A DNA stretch of 40,130 bases from a virus. Location of the stretch: positions 1 through 40,130 of the IMG/VR virus record IMGVR_UViG_3300022542_000812. One strand, given 5' to 3'. This document shows, in pieces, positions 31,558-38,898 of the stretch (position 1 is its first letter; every line of letters begins with the position of its first letter). Both the position numbers and the translations under genes were made by a program. A model generated the notes under the pieces. That model had not been told where the DNA came from. It was given only the letters and a program-made list of their open reading frames with translations, and searched no databases.

Positions 31558-32085
31558 TACCCTTTTCTTAAATGCTTTAGGTAAAGCATTTTACGAGCGA
31601 TTATCGCTTTAAATGCTTTAGGTAGCGTATCTCGTTTTAGATAAGGGGATTAAGGGTTCTATTCCCTTAAAATTAGGGTGCTTAAATGCTTTAGTAGCGG
31701 GGGTTATAGGCTTAATCCCCTAATGCACTTAAAAAATAGTGCGTGCGTCTAAAAGTCCCTGTTTTGTAGCCATTTGAACTGTTTATTGCACCCAGATAAT
31801 TTAGCAGTTAGCAAAGATATATAAGTATATATATAGTATATAATTACCTTAAACCCTCTCTAAACCCCTACTGCTAAAGCATTTGCTTAATCCCCTTTTT
31901 TATCCCCTTTTTACCGCTATAATTCTATCGCATGAAGTTAAGAATGCAATCGGTCTCTTTTTGGTTATTTAATGTGTATTTAGGGGTGTGAGTTGGCTAG
32001 CCAGCATTGTCGTTGGTTAGGCTAAAGGGTAATAGAAGGGTATTAAACCCTTATTATAAAGGGGGGTATTATTAACCGTTATTGC
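31558..32085 (+). other. Noncoding region with repeats and palindromes
   Basis: No gene of significant length was found here. It contains the iteron-like repeats, an AT-rich tract, two ATCCCCTTTT elements, the TGGCTAGCCA palindrome (31994-32003) and several GGG/CCC hairpins. It is more GC-rich than the surrounding coding DNA, so it is not simple spacer. Confidence 0.6.
31568..31884. repeat. Iteron-like repeats, possible replication origin
   Basis: TTAAATGCTTTAG(G)TA occurs at 31568-31583, 31609-31624 and 31682-31696, with an inverted partial copy at 31874-31884. The first copy also pairs with a nearby TAAAGCATT to make a 9-bp hairpin. An AT-rich stretch (about 31816-31850, GATATATAAGTATATATATAG) lies between copies. 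The combination of short direct repeats, hairpin and AT-rich tract is what an origin looks like. Not proven. Confidence 0.45.
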
Positions 32086-32113
32086 TTGCTTTTCTTAACC
32101 TTTAGGGTATACT
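32086..32113 (+). promoter_or_regulatory. Sigma70-like promoter (rightward)
   Basis: -35 TTGCTT (32086-32091), 16-nt spacer, -10 TATACT (32108-32113), followed by an about 59-nt leader and AAAGAGGTTATATA before the ATG at 32172. The promoter context TTTAGGGTATACTAGGTAG resembles others in this region. Confidence 0.6.
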
Positions 32114-32171
32114 AGGTAGTAAGGCAATCGGGTAAGCCTTTTTAATTACCCTACTATAAAGAGGTTATATA

Positions 32172-32537
32172 ATGCAAAAGTTAAACGAAGCAAGCACTAA
32201 AGAGATAAAGGCGTTAATAGGCAGTAAAAAAAGCGTTGCGGTAATTAAAGGGTCGGTCGCTTATTTAGCGAGCAAGCAGGGTATCGCAACTACCGATAAA
32301 GAGGTAGTTGCGTTGCTCGCAACGTTAGGGTATATCGCACCTAAGAGAAGCACGGGCTTTAGAGCCGAACTTTACGAAGCATTAGAGGAGGGCAACGTTA
32401 GCGATAAAGTCTTTGCTAATATGCTAGTAGATGCAAGCGATAATACGCTAAAAAACGAAAAGCACTATAACGCTATTCGCACGCTTTGCAATACCGTAAG
32501 GGCTAACGTTAATACTAAAGGGGTAAATAATGCTTAA
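32172..32537 (+). CDS. Unknown 121-aa protein with distinct codon use
   Basis: A 121-residue helical protein not recognised. The codon choice is unlike the structural genes: many GCG, AGC, ACG, AAC and CGC codons. This suggests recent acquisition or strong selection. The start has an AAAGAGGTTATATA site; its stop overlaps the ATG of the next gene. No membrane segment. The Lys/Ala/Thr pattern could bind DNA, but there is no clear helix-turn-helix. Confidence 0.7.
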   Translation: MQKLNEASTKEIKALIGSKKSVAVIKGSVAYLASKQGIATTDKEVVALLATLGYIAPKRSTGFRAELYEALEEGNVSDKVFANMLVDASDNTLKNEKHYNAIRTLCNTVRANVNTKGVNNA

Positions 32538-32745
32538 GCCGACCCCGCATACTAACGAAGTAGAAGACGCTATTAAAATACTAAATGAAGCGATTGTTAA
32601 AGAGGGTGGTGATATTTATATGGCTGCCGAGACTGTAATCTCTTTAACTCTTAATATAAGCGAAGTTATATCTATACGCAAAGTGCTTGGCAAGTGCTTT
32701 AATATGCTAGCGTTTGGTGAACGATACGATGAAGGAGGGACGTAA
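32530..32745 (+). CDS. Unknown 71-aa protein
   Basis: A 71-residue, helical, acidic-N protein (MLKPTPHTNEVEDAIKIL). It overlaps the upstream stop by 8 nt and shares its GC-richer codon use. No domain recognised. Probably forms a unit with the 121-aa protein. Confidence 0.65.
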   Translation: MLKPTPHTNEVEDAIKILNEAIVKEGGDIYMAAETVISLTLNISEVISIRKVLGKCFNMLAFGERYDEGGT

Positions 32746-33008
32746 GCATTAACTAGGGGCTAGAGATAGCCCCTATTTTTCGCCCTCGCTTCGCTCGGGA
32801 AGGTAAGGTAAGGGTACTCGCTAAGACGCTCGTACGGTATAGCAAGGTCTCGCTTCGCTCGGTTTCTTTTAGGGGGTATACCCCCTAAGACCCCCCCTCC
32901 CCCACCTCACGTTTTAATCAGGGTCTGGCATTTTCACAAAAATCATTTTCCCTAAAATATGTCTGGTTATATAAAAAAATAAATATTATTTATTTCGGAT
33001 TTGGGGTA
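32746..33008. other. Noncoding spacer with palindrome and C-tract before terminase genes
   Basis: No gene is supported. The first half is GC-rich and holds two copies of CTCGCTTCGCTCGG (32785-32798, 32849-32862), a perfect 20-bp palindrome (32869-32888) and a C-rich run (32881-32908). The second half is AT-rich. Upstream of the terminase, this is a good place for a pac or cos site. Confidence 0.6.
32869..32888. promoter_or_regulatory. Perfect 20-bp palindrome
   Basis: TTAGGGGGTATACCCCCTAA reads the same on both strands. A long C-rich stretch follows directly. It could be a terminator for the small rightward unit, a protein binding site, or part of the packaging start. Confidence 0.9.
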
Positions 33009-33037
33009 TTGCATTATATAAAAAAATAATATATAAT
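33009..33037 (+). promoter_or_regulatory. Sigma70-like late promoter
   Basis: -35 TTGCAT (33009-33014), 17-nt spacer, -10 TATAAT (33032-33037). It lies inside an inverted repeat GCATTATATA / TATATAATGC (33011-33020 / 33030-33039). The late unit probably starts here, and because the -10 overlaps the ATG at 33036, the ATG at 33063 is the true start of the first gene. Confidence 0.75.
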
Positions 33038-33062
33038 GCTCTCAACTATTAAAGGTTTTGAA

Positions 33063-33437
33063 ATGAACATAGATGTACTAGAAGGACTTGAAAAGATAAT
33101 CAACAAAAAAAAGTTGTCTAAGTTGGATATTGATTACGCCACTGATATCTCATACATCGCCAAAGGTCAGAATAGGGATGAAATCTTGGAATACTATGGT
33201 CTTGAGGAAAAAGACCTTAGTGATGAGGATAAAAAGTTTCTTAAAATTGTTATAGCAAGGACAAAGACTTCAGCAAGAGCGGAAGCAACCAAAGCACTTT
33301 TTGACTCCATGGGTGATCCTAGGTCAGCGGCTTCATCCGCTTTGAGTTATCTTGTAAGATTTTCTCCTGATTGGAATGTTGTCAGTGCTAGTGATGGTAA
33401 TGAGAAATTTACTTTTATTATGAAGATGGATAAATGA
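33063..33437 (+). CDS. Putative small terminase subunit
   Basis: A 124-residue helical, charged protein from ATG 33063 (AAAGG before it; an in-frame ATG at 33036 overlaps the promoter). Its position, ending 4 nt into the large terminase gene, and its size fit a small subunit that recognises the packaging site. The N-terminal region (about 10-60) could contain a helix-turn-helix-like DNA binding element (RDEILEYYG). No proven family match. Confidence 0.6.
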   Translation: MNIDVLEGLEKIINKKKLSKLDIDYATDISYIAKGQNRDEILEYYGLEEKDLSDEDKKFLKIVIARTKTSARAEATKALFDSMGDPRSAASSALSYLVRFSPDWNVVSASDGNEKFTFIMKMDK

Positions 33438-34822
33438 ATACAATAATTTACAACGCATACCCAACAACTAAGCTGTTTCATGCCTCTGACAAATTTGTAC
33501 GTGGGTTGATGGGGCCAATTGGCTCTGGCAAGTCTGTTGCATGTTGCTGGGAGTTGTTTAAACTTGCACAACAACAAGAACCTGATAAGCAAGGTCGCAG
33601 ACGCACACGTTGGGCAATTATTCGTAATACATATAGAGAGTTGGTTGATACAACTATGAGGACTTGGTTTGATTGGTTCCCTGAAGAATCAGGGGTTTTG
33701 ATGAAGACAGAATCAAAGTTTACAATGAATACTCTTTTGCCAGATGGAACTACTTTAGAATTTGAGATATTGTTTAGGGCATTGGACAAACCAAAGGATG
33801 TCAAGAAATTGCTATCACTTGAACTTACTGGTGCTTGGGTTAATGAAGCAAGAGAGATACCAAAGCAAATTATTGATATGTTGCAAGGACGTGCTGGACG
33901 TTTCCCATCAAAGAAAGATGGTGGACCAACTTGGCATGGTGTTATTATGGATACTAATCCCCCTGATGATGACCACTGGTGGTATAAGATATTTGAAGAG
34001 CATTTACCTAGCAACTGGGAATTGTTTAGACAACCATCTGCACTATCAGATAAAGCGGAAAATAAAGGAAACCTTGTTGATGGTTATTATGAAAACATGA
34101 TGCAAGGTAAAGATTCAGAATGGATAAAAGTTTATGTAGAGGGTGAATATGGATTCATAGCAGATAGCCGTCCTGTTTACCCTCAGTATAATGATGCAAT
34201 TCATTATGATAAAAATATCAAGCACATAGAAAGACTTCCTGTTCATATGGGCATTGATTTTGGACTTACTCCAGCTGTTGTATTTGTTCAGAAACTTTCT
34301 CAAGGCAGATTCATCTTTATTGATGAAATAGTAACAACTTATGCTGACGCATATATGCTTGGTGATATGATTAAAGAAAAATGTAGAATTAAAGGATATA
34401 AAATTTCATTGGAGTCATTCGCTGACCCAGCAGGCAACCAACGTTCTCAAGCGGATAGTAGAACTCCATTTGAAACACTTGCATCTCAAAAGATTTTTGT
34501 TGAACCTACTCATACAAATGACCCTTATATAAGAATAGGTGCTGTTAACAAAGGGCTGACAACTATCGCTATGGATGGAAAACCAAGAATTACAATTGGT
34601 CCATTGTGTATTGTATTGAGAAAAGGTTTTAGGGGTGGATATTCATATAAAAGAATGCAGGTGGCCAATAGTGAGATTTTTAAAGATGAACCTGAAAAGA
34701 ATAGGTTTTCTCATATTCATGATGGAGCTCAATATATTATGGTAGGTTTAGGATTAGGTGATGAGCAAGTTTATGGTAGTACAAAGCCAAGAATACCAAA
34801 AGTTAATAAGGGGATAAATTGA
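33434..34822 (+). CDS. terL: Terminase large subunit
   Basis: A 462-residue packaging motor. The ATPase has Walker A GPIGSGKS (27-34), an IIRNTYREL adenine-region and Walker B in LTGAWVNEARE (about 130-140). The nuclease domain carries GIDFG (about 272-275) and DPAG (about 330). It pumps DNA into proheads and cuts it. It overlaps the putative small subunit by 4 nt, and its stop overlaps a TTG start of the portal gene. The binding site is weak, so translation is probably coupled. Confidence 0.95.
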   Translation: MNTIIYNAYPTTKLFHASDKFVRGLMGPIGSGKSVACCWELFKLAQQQEPDKQGRRRTRWAIIRNTYRELVDTTMRTWFDWFPEESGVLMKTESKFTMNTLLPDGTTLEFEILFRALDKPKDVKKLLSLELTGAWVNEAREIPKQIIDMLQGRAGRFPSKKDGGPTWHGVIMDTNPPDDDHWWYKIFEEHLPSNWELFRQPSALSDKAENKGNLVDGYYENMMQGKDSEWIKVYVEGEYGFIADSRPVYPQYNDAIHYDKNIKHIERLPVHMGIDFGLTPAVVFVQKLSQGRFIFIDEIVTTYADAYMLGDMIKEKCRIKGYKISLESFADPAGNQRSQADSRTPFETLASQKIFVEPTHTNDPYIRIGAVNKGLTTIAMDGKPRITIGPLCIVLRKGFRGGYSYKRMQVANSEIFKDEPEKNRFSHIHDGAQYIMVGLGLGDEQVYGSTKPRIPKVNKGIN

Positions 34823-36438
34823 AACCTCAAGATATACTAAAAAGACACGCTCTACTTGTTAATGACAGGAGTAATGTTGAAGGGATTTGGGATTTAATTG
34901 AGCAGTTTGTACTGCCATTTAGAGGTGATTTTTATTCATCAGGGGAAAGTGAAGCTGGTGTCAATTGGAGGAAAAGAGGCATTTATGATTCAACTGCGGT
35001 TGATTCATCTGAGTTGTTAGCGGCATCTATCCATTCAAATCTAACGTCTCTTGCCAATAGATGGTTTGACCTTACATATGATGATTTTGAATTAAACAAT
35101 AATAATGAATCAGCGGCTTGGTTAAACAATTCGCAAGATAAACTTTGGAAGTCAGTTGTCTCATCTAATTTTGATTTAAAAGTTGGAGAATTTTATCTTG
35201 ATTTAGTTGGGTTTGGAAATGGCTTTATGCAACTGGATATAGATGAAGAAAGTAGTGCTTTGATATTTGATTCAATCCCTATATCAGAGTGTGTGTTTGA
35301 GCAAGACATGCAAGGCAAGTTGTTAAAATTTTATCGTTCTGTAAGTTATACGCCATCTCAGATATTAGATAAATTTGGAAAGGATGTATCTGAAGTTGTA
35401 ACACAAAAAGAACAGTCTGCTCCATCTGAAAAATTGGAAATTATATTCTGTGTTTATAATAAAGTTTTTGATGCAGATGAGTCAAAGCCAGATTTATCAA
35501 TTAAATTATCAGAAAAGAAAATGCCTTTTGGATACAAGTGGATATTGAAACTTAATAATAGTGTCCTTAAAGAGGGTTCTTATTATGATATGCCATTCTA
35601 TTTTGTTCCATGGAGGAGGACTTCTAGTTCTGTATGGGGCAATGGCCCAGCTACAAGGTGTCTATCTAACATATTAACAATTAATGAAATTGTAGAACAA
35701 ATGCTAGAAGGGGCAGGGAAAGCAATTGACCCACCTATATTTACTACTGAACGTGGCGTTGTTGGTGATGTGAATCTAGGTCGTGGTGGTTTGACTGTTG
35801 TCAAACATATTGAAGATATTCGTGAATTTGTAACCAATGCAAGGCTTGATGTTGGGACTAAGCAGATTGATGATTTAAGGAAAAGTATACAAAGTTCTTT
35901 TCATATTGATAATCTACAATTAAAAGAAAGTCCTCAGATGACCGCAACAGAGGTTAACACAAGATATGAAATAATGCAAAAACTACTTGGTCCAACTCTT
36001 GGTAGAATTCAAATACATCTTCTTGACCCTGTAATTGAAAGAATTTTTTATCACATGCTAAGGAATAATAAACTTGATGATATGCCTGAGCTGATAAGTG
36101 GAAAGGATTGGCATGTTCAGTATATTGGACCACTGCCAAGAGCACAGCAATTTAAAGAAGCACAAGGAATACAAGAATTTTTAGCAATTACAAATGAATT
36201 ATCAGCTATTTATCCTGATGCAAAATATGTTCCTAAAATAACAGATATCCTCAATAAATTAGCAGAATTAAAAGGTGTTAACAAATCACTTCTTAATGAC
36301 CATGAAGAAATTGATGATATGGTAGCAAGTGAACAGCAACAACAACAGAGAGCCGCTGAAGCTGAAATCGCTAAAACGCAAGGTCAGGCTCAACAGAGTT
36401 TTGCTAATGCTGGTCAACTTGAACAGGAGGGATTATGA
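34819..36438 (+). CDS. Portal / head-tail connector protein
   Basis: A 539-residue portal (head-tail connecting protein family) with a TTG start overlapping the terLarge stop. The N-terminus MKPQDILKRHALLVNDRSNVEGIWDLIEQFVLP-like region, then SSELLAASIHSNLTSLANRW and a C-terminal Gln-rich coiled tail (about 505-525) match podoviral connectors. It forms the dodecameric ring for DNA entry and exit. AAGGGGATAAAT lies just before the start. Confidence 0.9.
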   Translation: MKPQDILKRHALLVNDRSNVEGIWDLIEQFVLPFRGDFYSSGESEAGVNWRKRGIYDSTAVDSSELLAASIHSNLTSLANRWFDLTYDDFELNNNNESAAWLNNSQDKLWKSVVSSNFDLKVGEFYLDLVGFGNGFMQLDIDEESSALIFDSIPISECVFEQDMQGKLLKFYRSVSYTPSQILDKFGKDVSEVVTQKEQSAPSEKLEIIFCVYNKVFDADESKPDLSIKLSEKKMPFGYKWILKLNNSVLKEGSYYDMPFYFVPWRRTSSSVWGNGPATRCLSNILTINEIVEQMLEGAGKAIDPPIFTTERGVVGDVNLGRGGLTVVKHIEDIREFVTNARLDVGTKQIDDLRKSIQSSFHIDNLQLKESPQMTATEVNTRYEIMQKLLGPTLGRIQIHLLDPVIERIFYHMLRNNKLDDMPELISGKDWHVQYIGPLPRAQQFKEAQGIQEFLAITNELSAIYPDAKYVPKITDILNKLAELKGVNKSLLNDHEEIDDMVASEQQQQQRAAEAEIAKTQGQAQQSFANAGQLEQEGL

Positions 36439-36671
36439 CATATAGGTTAATTAAAGATTCAAAATACTTGACACAAGAACAGTTGAATGGAATTATCAGT
36501 CGTACTTTCAATACACCTGATGGTAAAAAAGTACTTGAGTTCTTTGATAGAGAGTATAGTGAAAGGAGTAGTGTAGTAAAAGGTGACCCACATATGACTT
36601 ATTATAATGAAGGTCAACGTAGTGTGGTTAATTTAATTAAATATTGTATAAATGGAGAATCAGATGAGTGA
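36435..36671 (+). CDS. Bbp19-like small structural protein
   Basis: A 78-residue protein with the pattern TPDGKKVLEFF and EGQRSVVNLI typical of Bbp19-family proteins found between portal and scaffold genes in podoviruses. It starts within the portal stop (ATGA overlap) after AGGAGGGATT. The function is unknown; probably a minor head component. Confidence 0.75.
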   Translation: MTYRLIKDSKYLTQEQLNGIISRTFNTPDGKKVLEFFDREYSERSSVVKGDPHMTYYNEGQRSVVNLIKYCINGESDE

Positions 36672-37467
36672 AGAAAATAAAGCATGGTATGGTGATTATG
36701 ATGAGGGAATGCACCCAACACTTGAGAAGTTTACAACACCACAAGACTTGGCAAAGTCATATGTGGAAATTAAGTCAAAAATGGGTAATAGTATTGGAAT
36801 ACCTGGAAAAGACGCTGGGGAAGTTGATATTAAAAAATTTCATGACACCCTGCTTGAAAAAGCCCCTGGTGTTATGCTTAAACCTGATTTTGATAACAAA
36901 GAACAATCTGAAGCATTCTATAAAATGTCAGGCAGACCAGAGGAAGCAGGTAAATATGAGGCTAGTGTCCCAGAAGGATATACACCTAATGAAGACAGGA
37001 TGAAGTTTTTGAAAGAAGCCGCATTTGAAGAAGGGTTGAGCGGAAAGCAATTTAAAAATATTATGGAAAAGGTTCATTCTGAAGATTTCAAATTACAACA
37101 ACTTCAGCAAGGTGAAATGGATAAAGAAAGTGATGCGTTGAAAGTTGAGTGGGGTTCTGCTTATGATGAAAAAATTGATACTGTTGTTAGTTTGTCAAAT
37201 AAATTCTTTGGGGAAATATTTACAAAAGAAACAGTTCCACCTGGTTTTGCACGTGGACTTGACAAAATATCTGCTCAGTTTAGCAAAGAGGATTTGAATG
37301 AAATCCAACCTGCAATTAAAACTATTTTAACACCAATTGAGGCACAAGCGAAAATAGGTGAAATTTATGGTAATTCAAAACATCCATTTTTAAATGAACT
37401 TGACCCATTACATGAATCTGCAATTAAAAGAATGGTTGAATTGCAAAAATTGGCAAACCCTGAGTGA
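36664..37467 (+). CDS. Capsid scaffolding protein
   Basis: A 267-residue, acidic, helical protein with a Lys/Gln-rich tail. I use ATG 36664 (GGAGAATCAG before it) rather than 36652. It lies directly before the major capsid gene, where scaffold proteins sit in T7- and P22-like phages. It has repeated Lys/Glu helices (EEAGKYEASVPEGY, then FKNIMEKVH) and no enzyme motif. Its stop TGA is the first three bases of the 85-bp repeat. Confidence 0.85.
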   Translation: MSEENKAWYGDYDEGMHPTLEKFTTPQDLAKSYVEIKSKMGNSIGIPGKDAGEVDIKKFHDTLLEKAPGVMLKPDFDNKEQSEAFYKMSGRPEEAGKYEASVPEGYTPNEDRMKFLKEAAFEEGLSGKQFKNIMEKVHSEDFKLQQLQQGEMDKESDALKVEWGSAYDEKIDTVVSLSNKFFGEIFTKETVPPGFARGLDKISAQFSKEDLNEIQPAIKTILTPIEAQAKIGEIYGNSKHPFLNELDPLHESAIKRMVELQKLANPE

Positions 37468-37549
37468 AGATGAACAAATAATCAAATTAACTATGTTAAA
37501 ATAGTTATAACTACGCACCTGAATTATTCAGGTGCTATAACCAAAGGAG
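37465..37549 (+). repeat. 85-bp perfect direct repeat, copy 1 (before capsid gene)
   Basis: Identical over 85 bp to 38386-38470, offset 921 bp. It starts at the scaffold stop and ends in the AAAGGAG ribosome site of the capsid gene. Because copy 2 covers the last codons of the capsid gene, copy 1 carries a noncoding relic of the capsid C-terminus. It includes hairpin 37515-37535. Confidence 0.95.
37515..37535 (+). promoter_or_regulatory. Hairpin before the capsid gene
   Basis: Perfect 9-bp stem GCACCTGAA/TTCAGGTGC with a TTA loop, 5' to AAAGGAG and the capsid ATG. No T run, so it is not a canonical terminator; more likely an mRNA stabiliser or processing site. The same element lies after the capsid gene at 38436-38456. 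Confidence 0.75.
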
Positions 37550-37555
37550 ATACAC

Positions 37556-38425
37556 ATGAGTACAATAGATAGAGCGTTTGTGAAGACATACGAAGGTAAT
37601 GTTCGTCATCTTGTTCAGCAAATGGGAACAAAGTTGATGGATACTGTTCAAATAAATACACAAGGTGGTAAAGACCATTCATGGGAAAGATTAGGAACAA
37701 TGGAAGCACATTTGTCTGGTGATGGTTCAGGTTCAGGTGAGCGTCAGGATACAGTCCTTTCTGATGCAGTATGGTCTCGTAGAGTTTCAATGCCTCTCAA
37801 GTATGATTTAGGAACAACAACTGAGCAAGAAGACCCAACAAAAATGCTTGTTAATCCAAATTCAAATCTTGCTTTAGCTGTTTCATCAGCAATGAAGCGT
37901 GGACAAGATGATGTGATTATCAATGCCGCAACTAGTGATGCGCTGGATGGTCTTGGGGTTTCACATGCTTTCCCTGCCTCTCAAACAGTTAATGAAGCTG
38001 GCAACCCAATTAGTTTAAATATTGTAGCAGATATTCAAACTATGTTTATGGACAATCATATTGACACTGAAGTTCAAAAGTATGCTGTTGTACCTCCAAG
38101 TGCTGTAGCAACTTTTATGAAAACTACTCAGGCTACATCAAGTGATTATGTCCAAGCACAGGCATTGCAGCAATATGGTATTGTTAAGAATTGGATGGGA
38201 TTTGATTGGAGAACAACAACTCGCTTACTTGGCCCTGATGCTAATAATGTTGACGCATTGTTCTATACAAAACGTGCAATTGGATGCCAAATGAACAAAG
38301 ACATATCAGCAAGAGTGGATGAAATACCATTGAAGCAATATATGTGGCTTATTTATTCATTCATGGTCTTAGGAGCGGTTCGCATTGAAGATGAACAAAT
38401 AATCAAATTAACTATGTTAAAATAG
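37556..38425 (+). CDS. Major capsid protein
   Basis: A 289-residue coat protein. Position after scaffold and the sequence pattern (a helical N-terminus, RRVSMPLKYDLGTTTEQED, a central Ala/Gly-rich stretch with MKRGQDDVIINAATSD, and a C-terminal Ile/Val/Leu region) suit an HK97-fold podoviral capsid protein of the PF19821-like type. It is preceded by AAAGGAGATACAC and flanked by an 85-bp direct repeat, the second copy of which contains its final codons. Confidence 0.88.
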   Translation: MSTIDRAFVKTYEGNVRHLVQQMGTKLMDTVQINTQGGKDHSWERLGTMEAHLSGDGSGSGERQDTVLSDAVWSRRVSMPLKYDLGTTTEQEDPTKMLVNPNSNLALAVSSAMKRGQDDVIINAATSDALDGLGVSHAFPASQTVNEAGNPISLNIVADIQTMFMDNHIDTEVQKYAVVPPSAVATFMKTTQATSSDYVQAQALQQYGIVKNWMGFDWRTTTRLLGPDANNVDALFYTKRAIGCQMNKDISARVDEIPLKQYMWLIYSFMVLGAVRIEDEQIIKLTMLK

Positions 38426-38470
38426 TTATAACTACGCACCTGAATTATTCAGGTGCTATAACCAAAGGAG
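38386..38470 (+). repeat. 85-bp perfect direct repeat, copy 2 (after capsid gene)
   Basis: Identical to 37465-37549. It includes the final codons and stop of the capsid gene (stop at 38423-38425), the hairpin at 38436-38456 and AAAGGAG of the next gene. Confidence 0.95.
38436..38456 (+). promoter_or_regulatory. Hairpin after the capsid gene
   Basis: Second copy of the GCACCTGAA/TTCAGGTGC hairpin. It stands between the capsid stop and the next ribosome site and could set the mRNA 3' end of capsid transcripts or simply stabilise both genes. Confidence 0.75.
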
Positions 38471-38476
38471 TAAAAT

Positions 38477-38884
38477 ATGTTAACACATGGATTAAACGCA
38501 ATGCAACAAGTTAAACTTAATGAACTTGTGAAAGATATCAAAGGTAAAGCCAGTACAAGGGACATTGCTATGATTTCTAAAAAGTTACAATGTACTGTCA
38601 ATACTGTTGAAGGTTTTTTGAACAGCAAGCCCAAAGAGCCTAAAGCAATTTCATCAGAAGCCTTAGTAATTGAATTGAAAACTGCAAATGAGAAAATTGC
38701 AGTGTTACAAAAGGAATATGATGAGTTGCCTGAATGCGAAAGTTATACAGGTAAGCAGTTATATGATGTTTATGTCAAAGCGGTTGGTGGAAAAACCTTT
38801 GATGACAAACCTTTGCCTACTTTTGATAAGTTAGGGACGCAACAGAAAGGTTGGATTGAAATATCTACTCTTGTAAGTAAATAA
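38477..38884 (+). CDS. Unknown head-region protein, 135 aa
   Basis: A 135-residue protein between the capsid and tail adaptor genes. The N-terminus (GLNAMQQVKLNELVKDIKGKAS, then DIAMISKKLQCTVNTVEGFL) looks helix-turn-helix-like, and a central helix is charged. The C-terminus GKQLYDVYVKAVGGKTF.DKPLPTFDKL...GWIEI resembles a small domain common in phage proteins. AAAGGAGTAAAAT precedes the ATG. Possibly a head decoration or head-completion protein. Confidence 0.65.
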   Translation: MLTHGLNAMQQVKLNELVKDIKGKASTRDIAMISKKLQCTVNTVEGFLNSKPKEPKAISSEALVIELKTANEKIAVLQKEYDELPECESYTGKQLYDVYVKAVGGKTFDDKPLPTFDKLGTQQKGWIEISTLVSK

Positions 38885-38898
38885 AGGATTAGCTGATA

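Noticed and set aside
31568-31696. CRISPR-like array
   Set aside because: The repeats are 15-16 bp, the distances between copies differ, and no cas genes are nearby; iteron or regulatory repeats fit better.
33478-34014. 178-aa minus-strand open frame in the terminase gene
   Set aside because: Antisense to TerL with clear Walker and nuclease motifs; no ribosome site.
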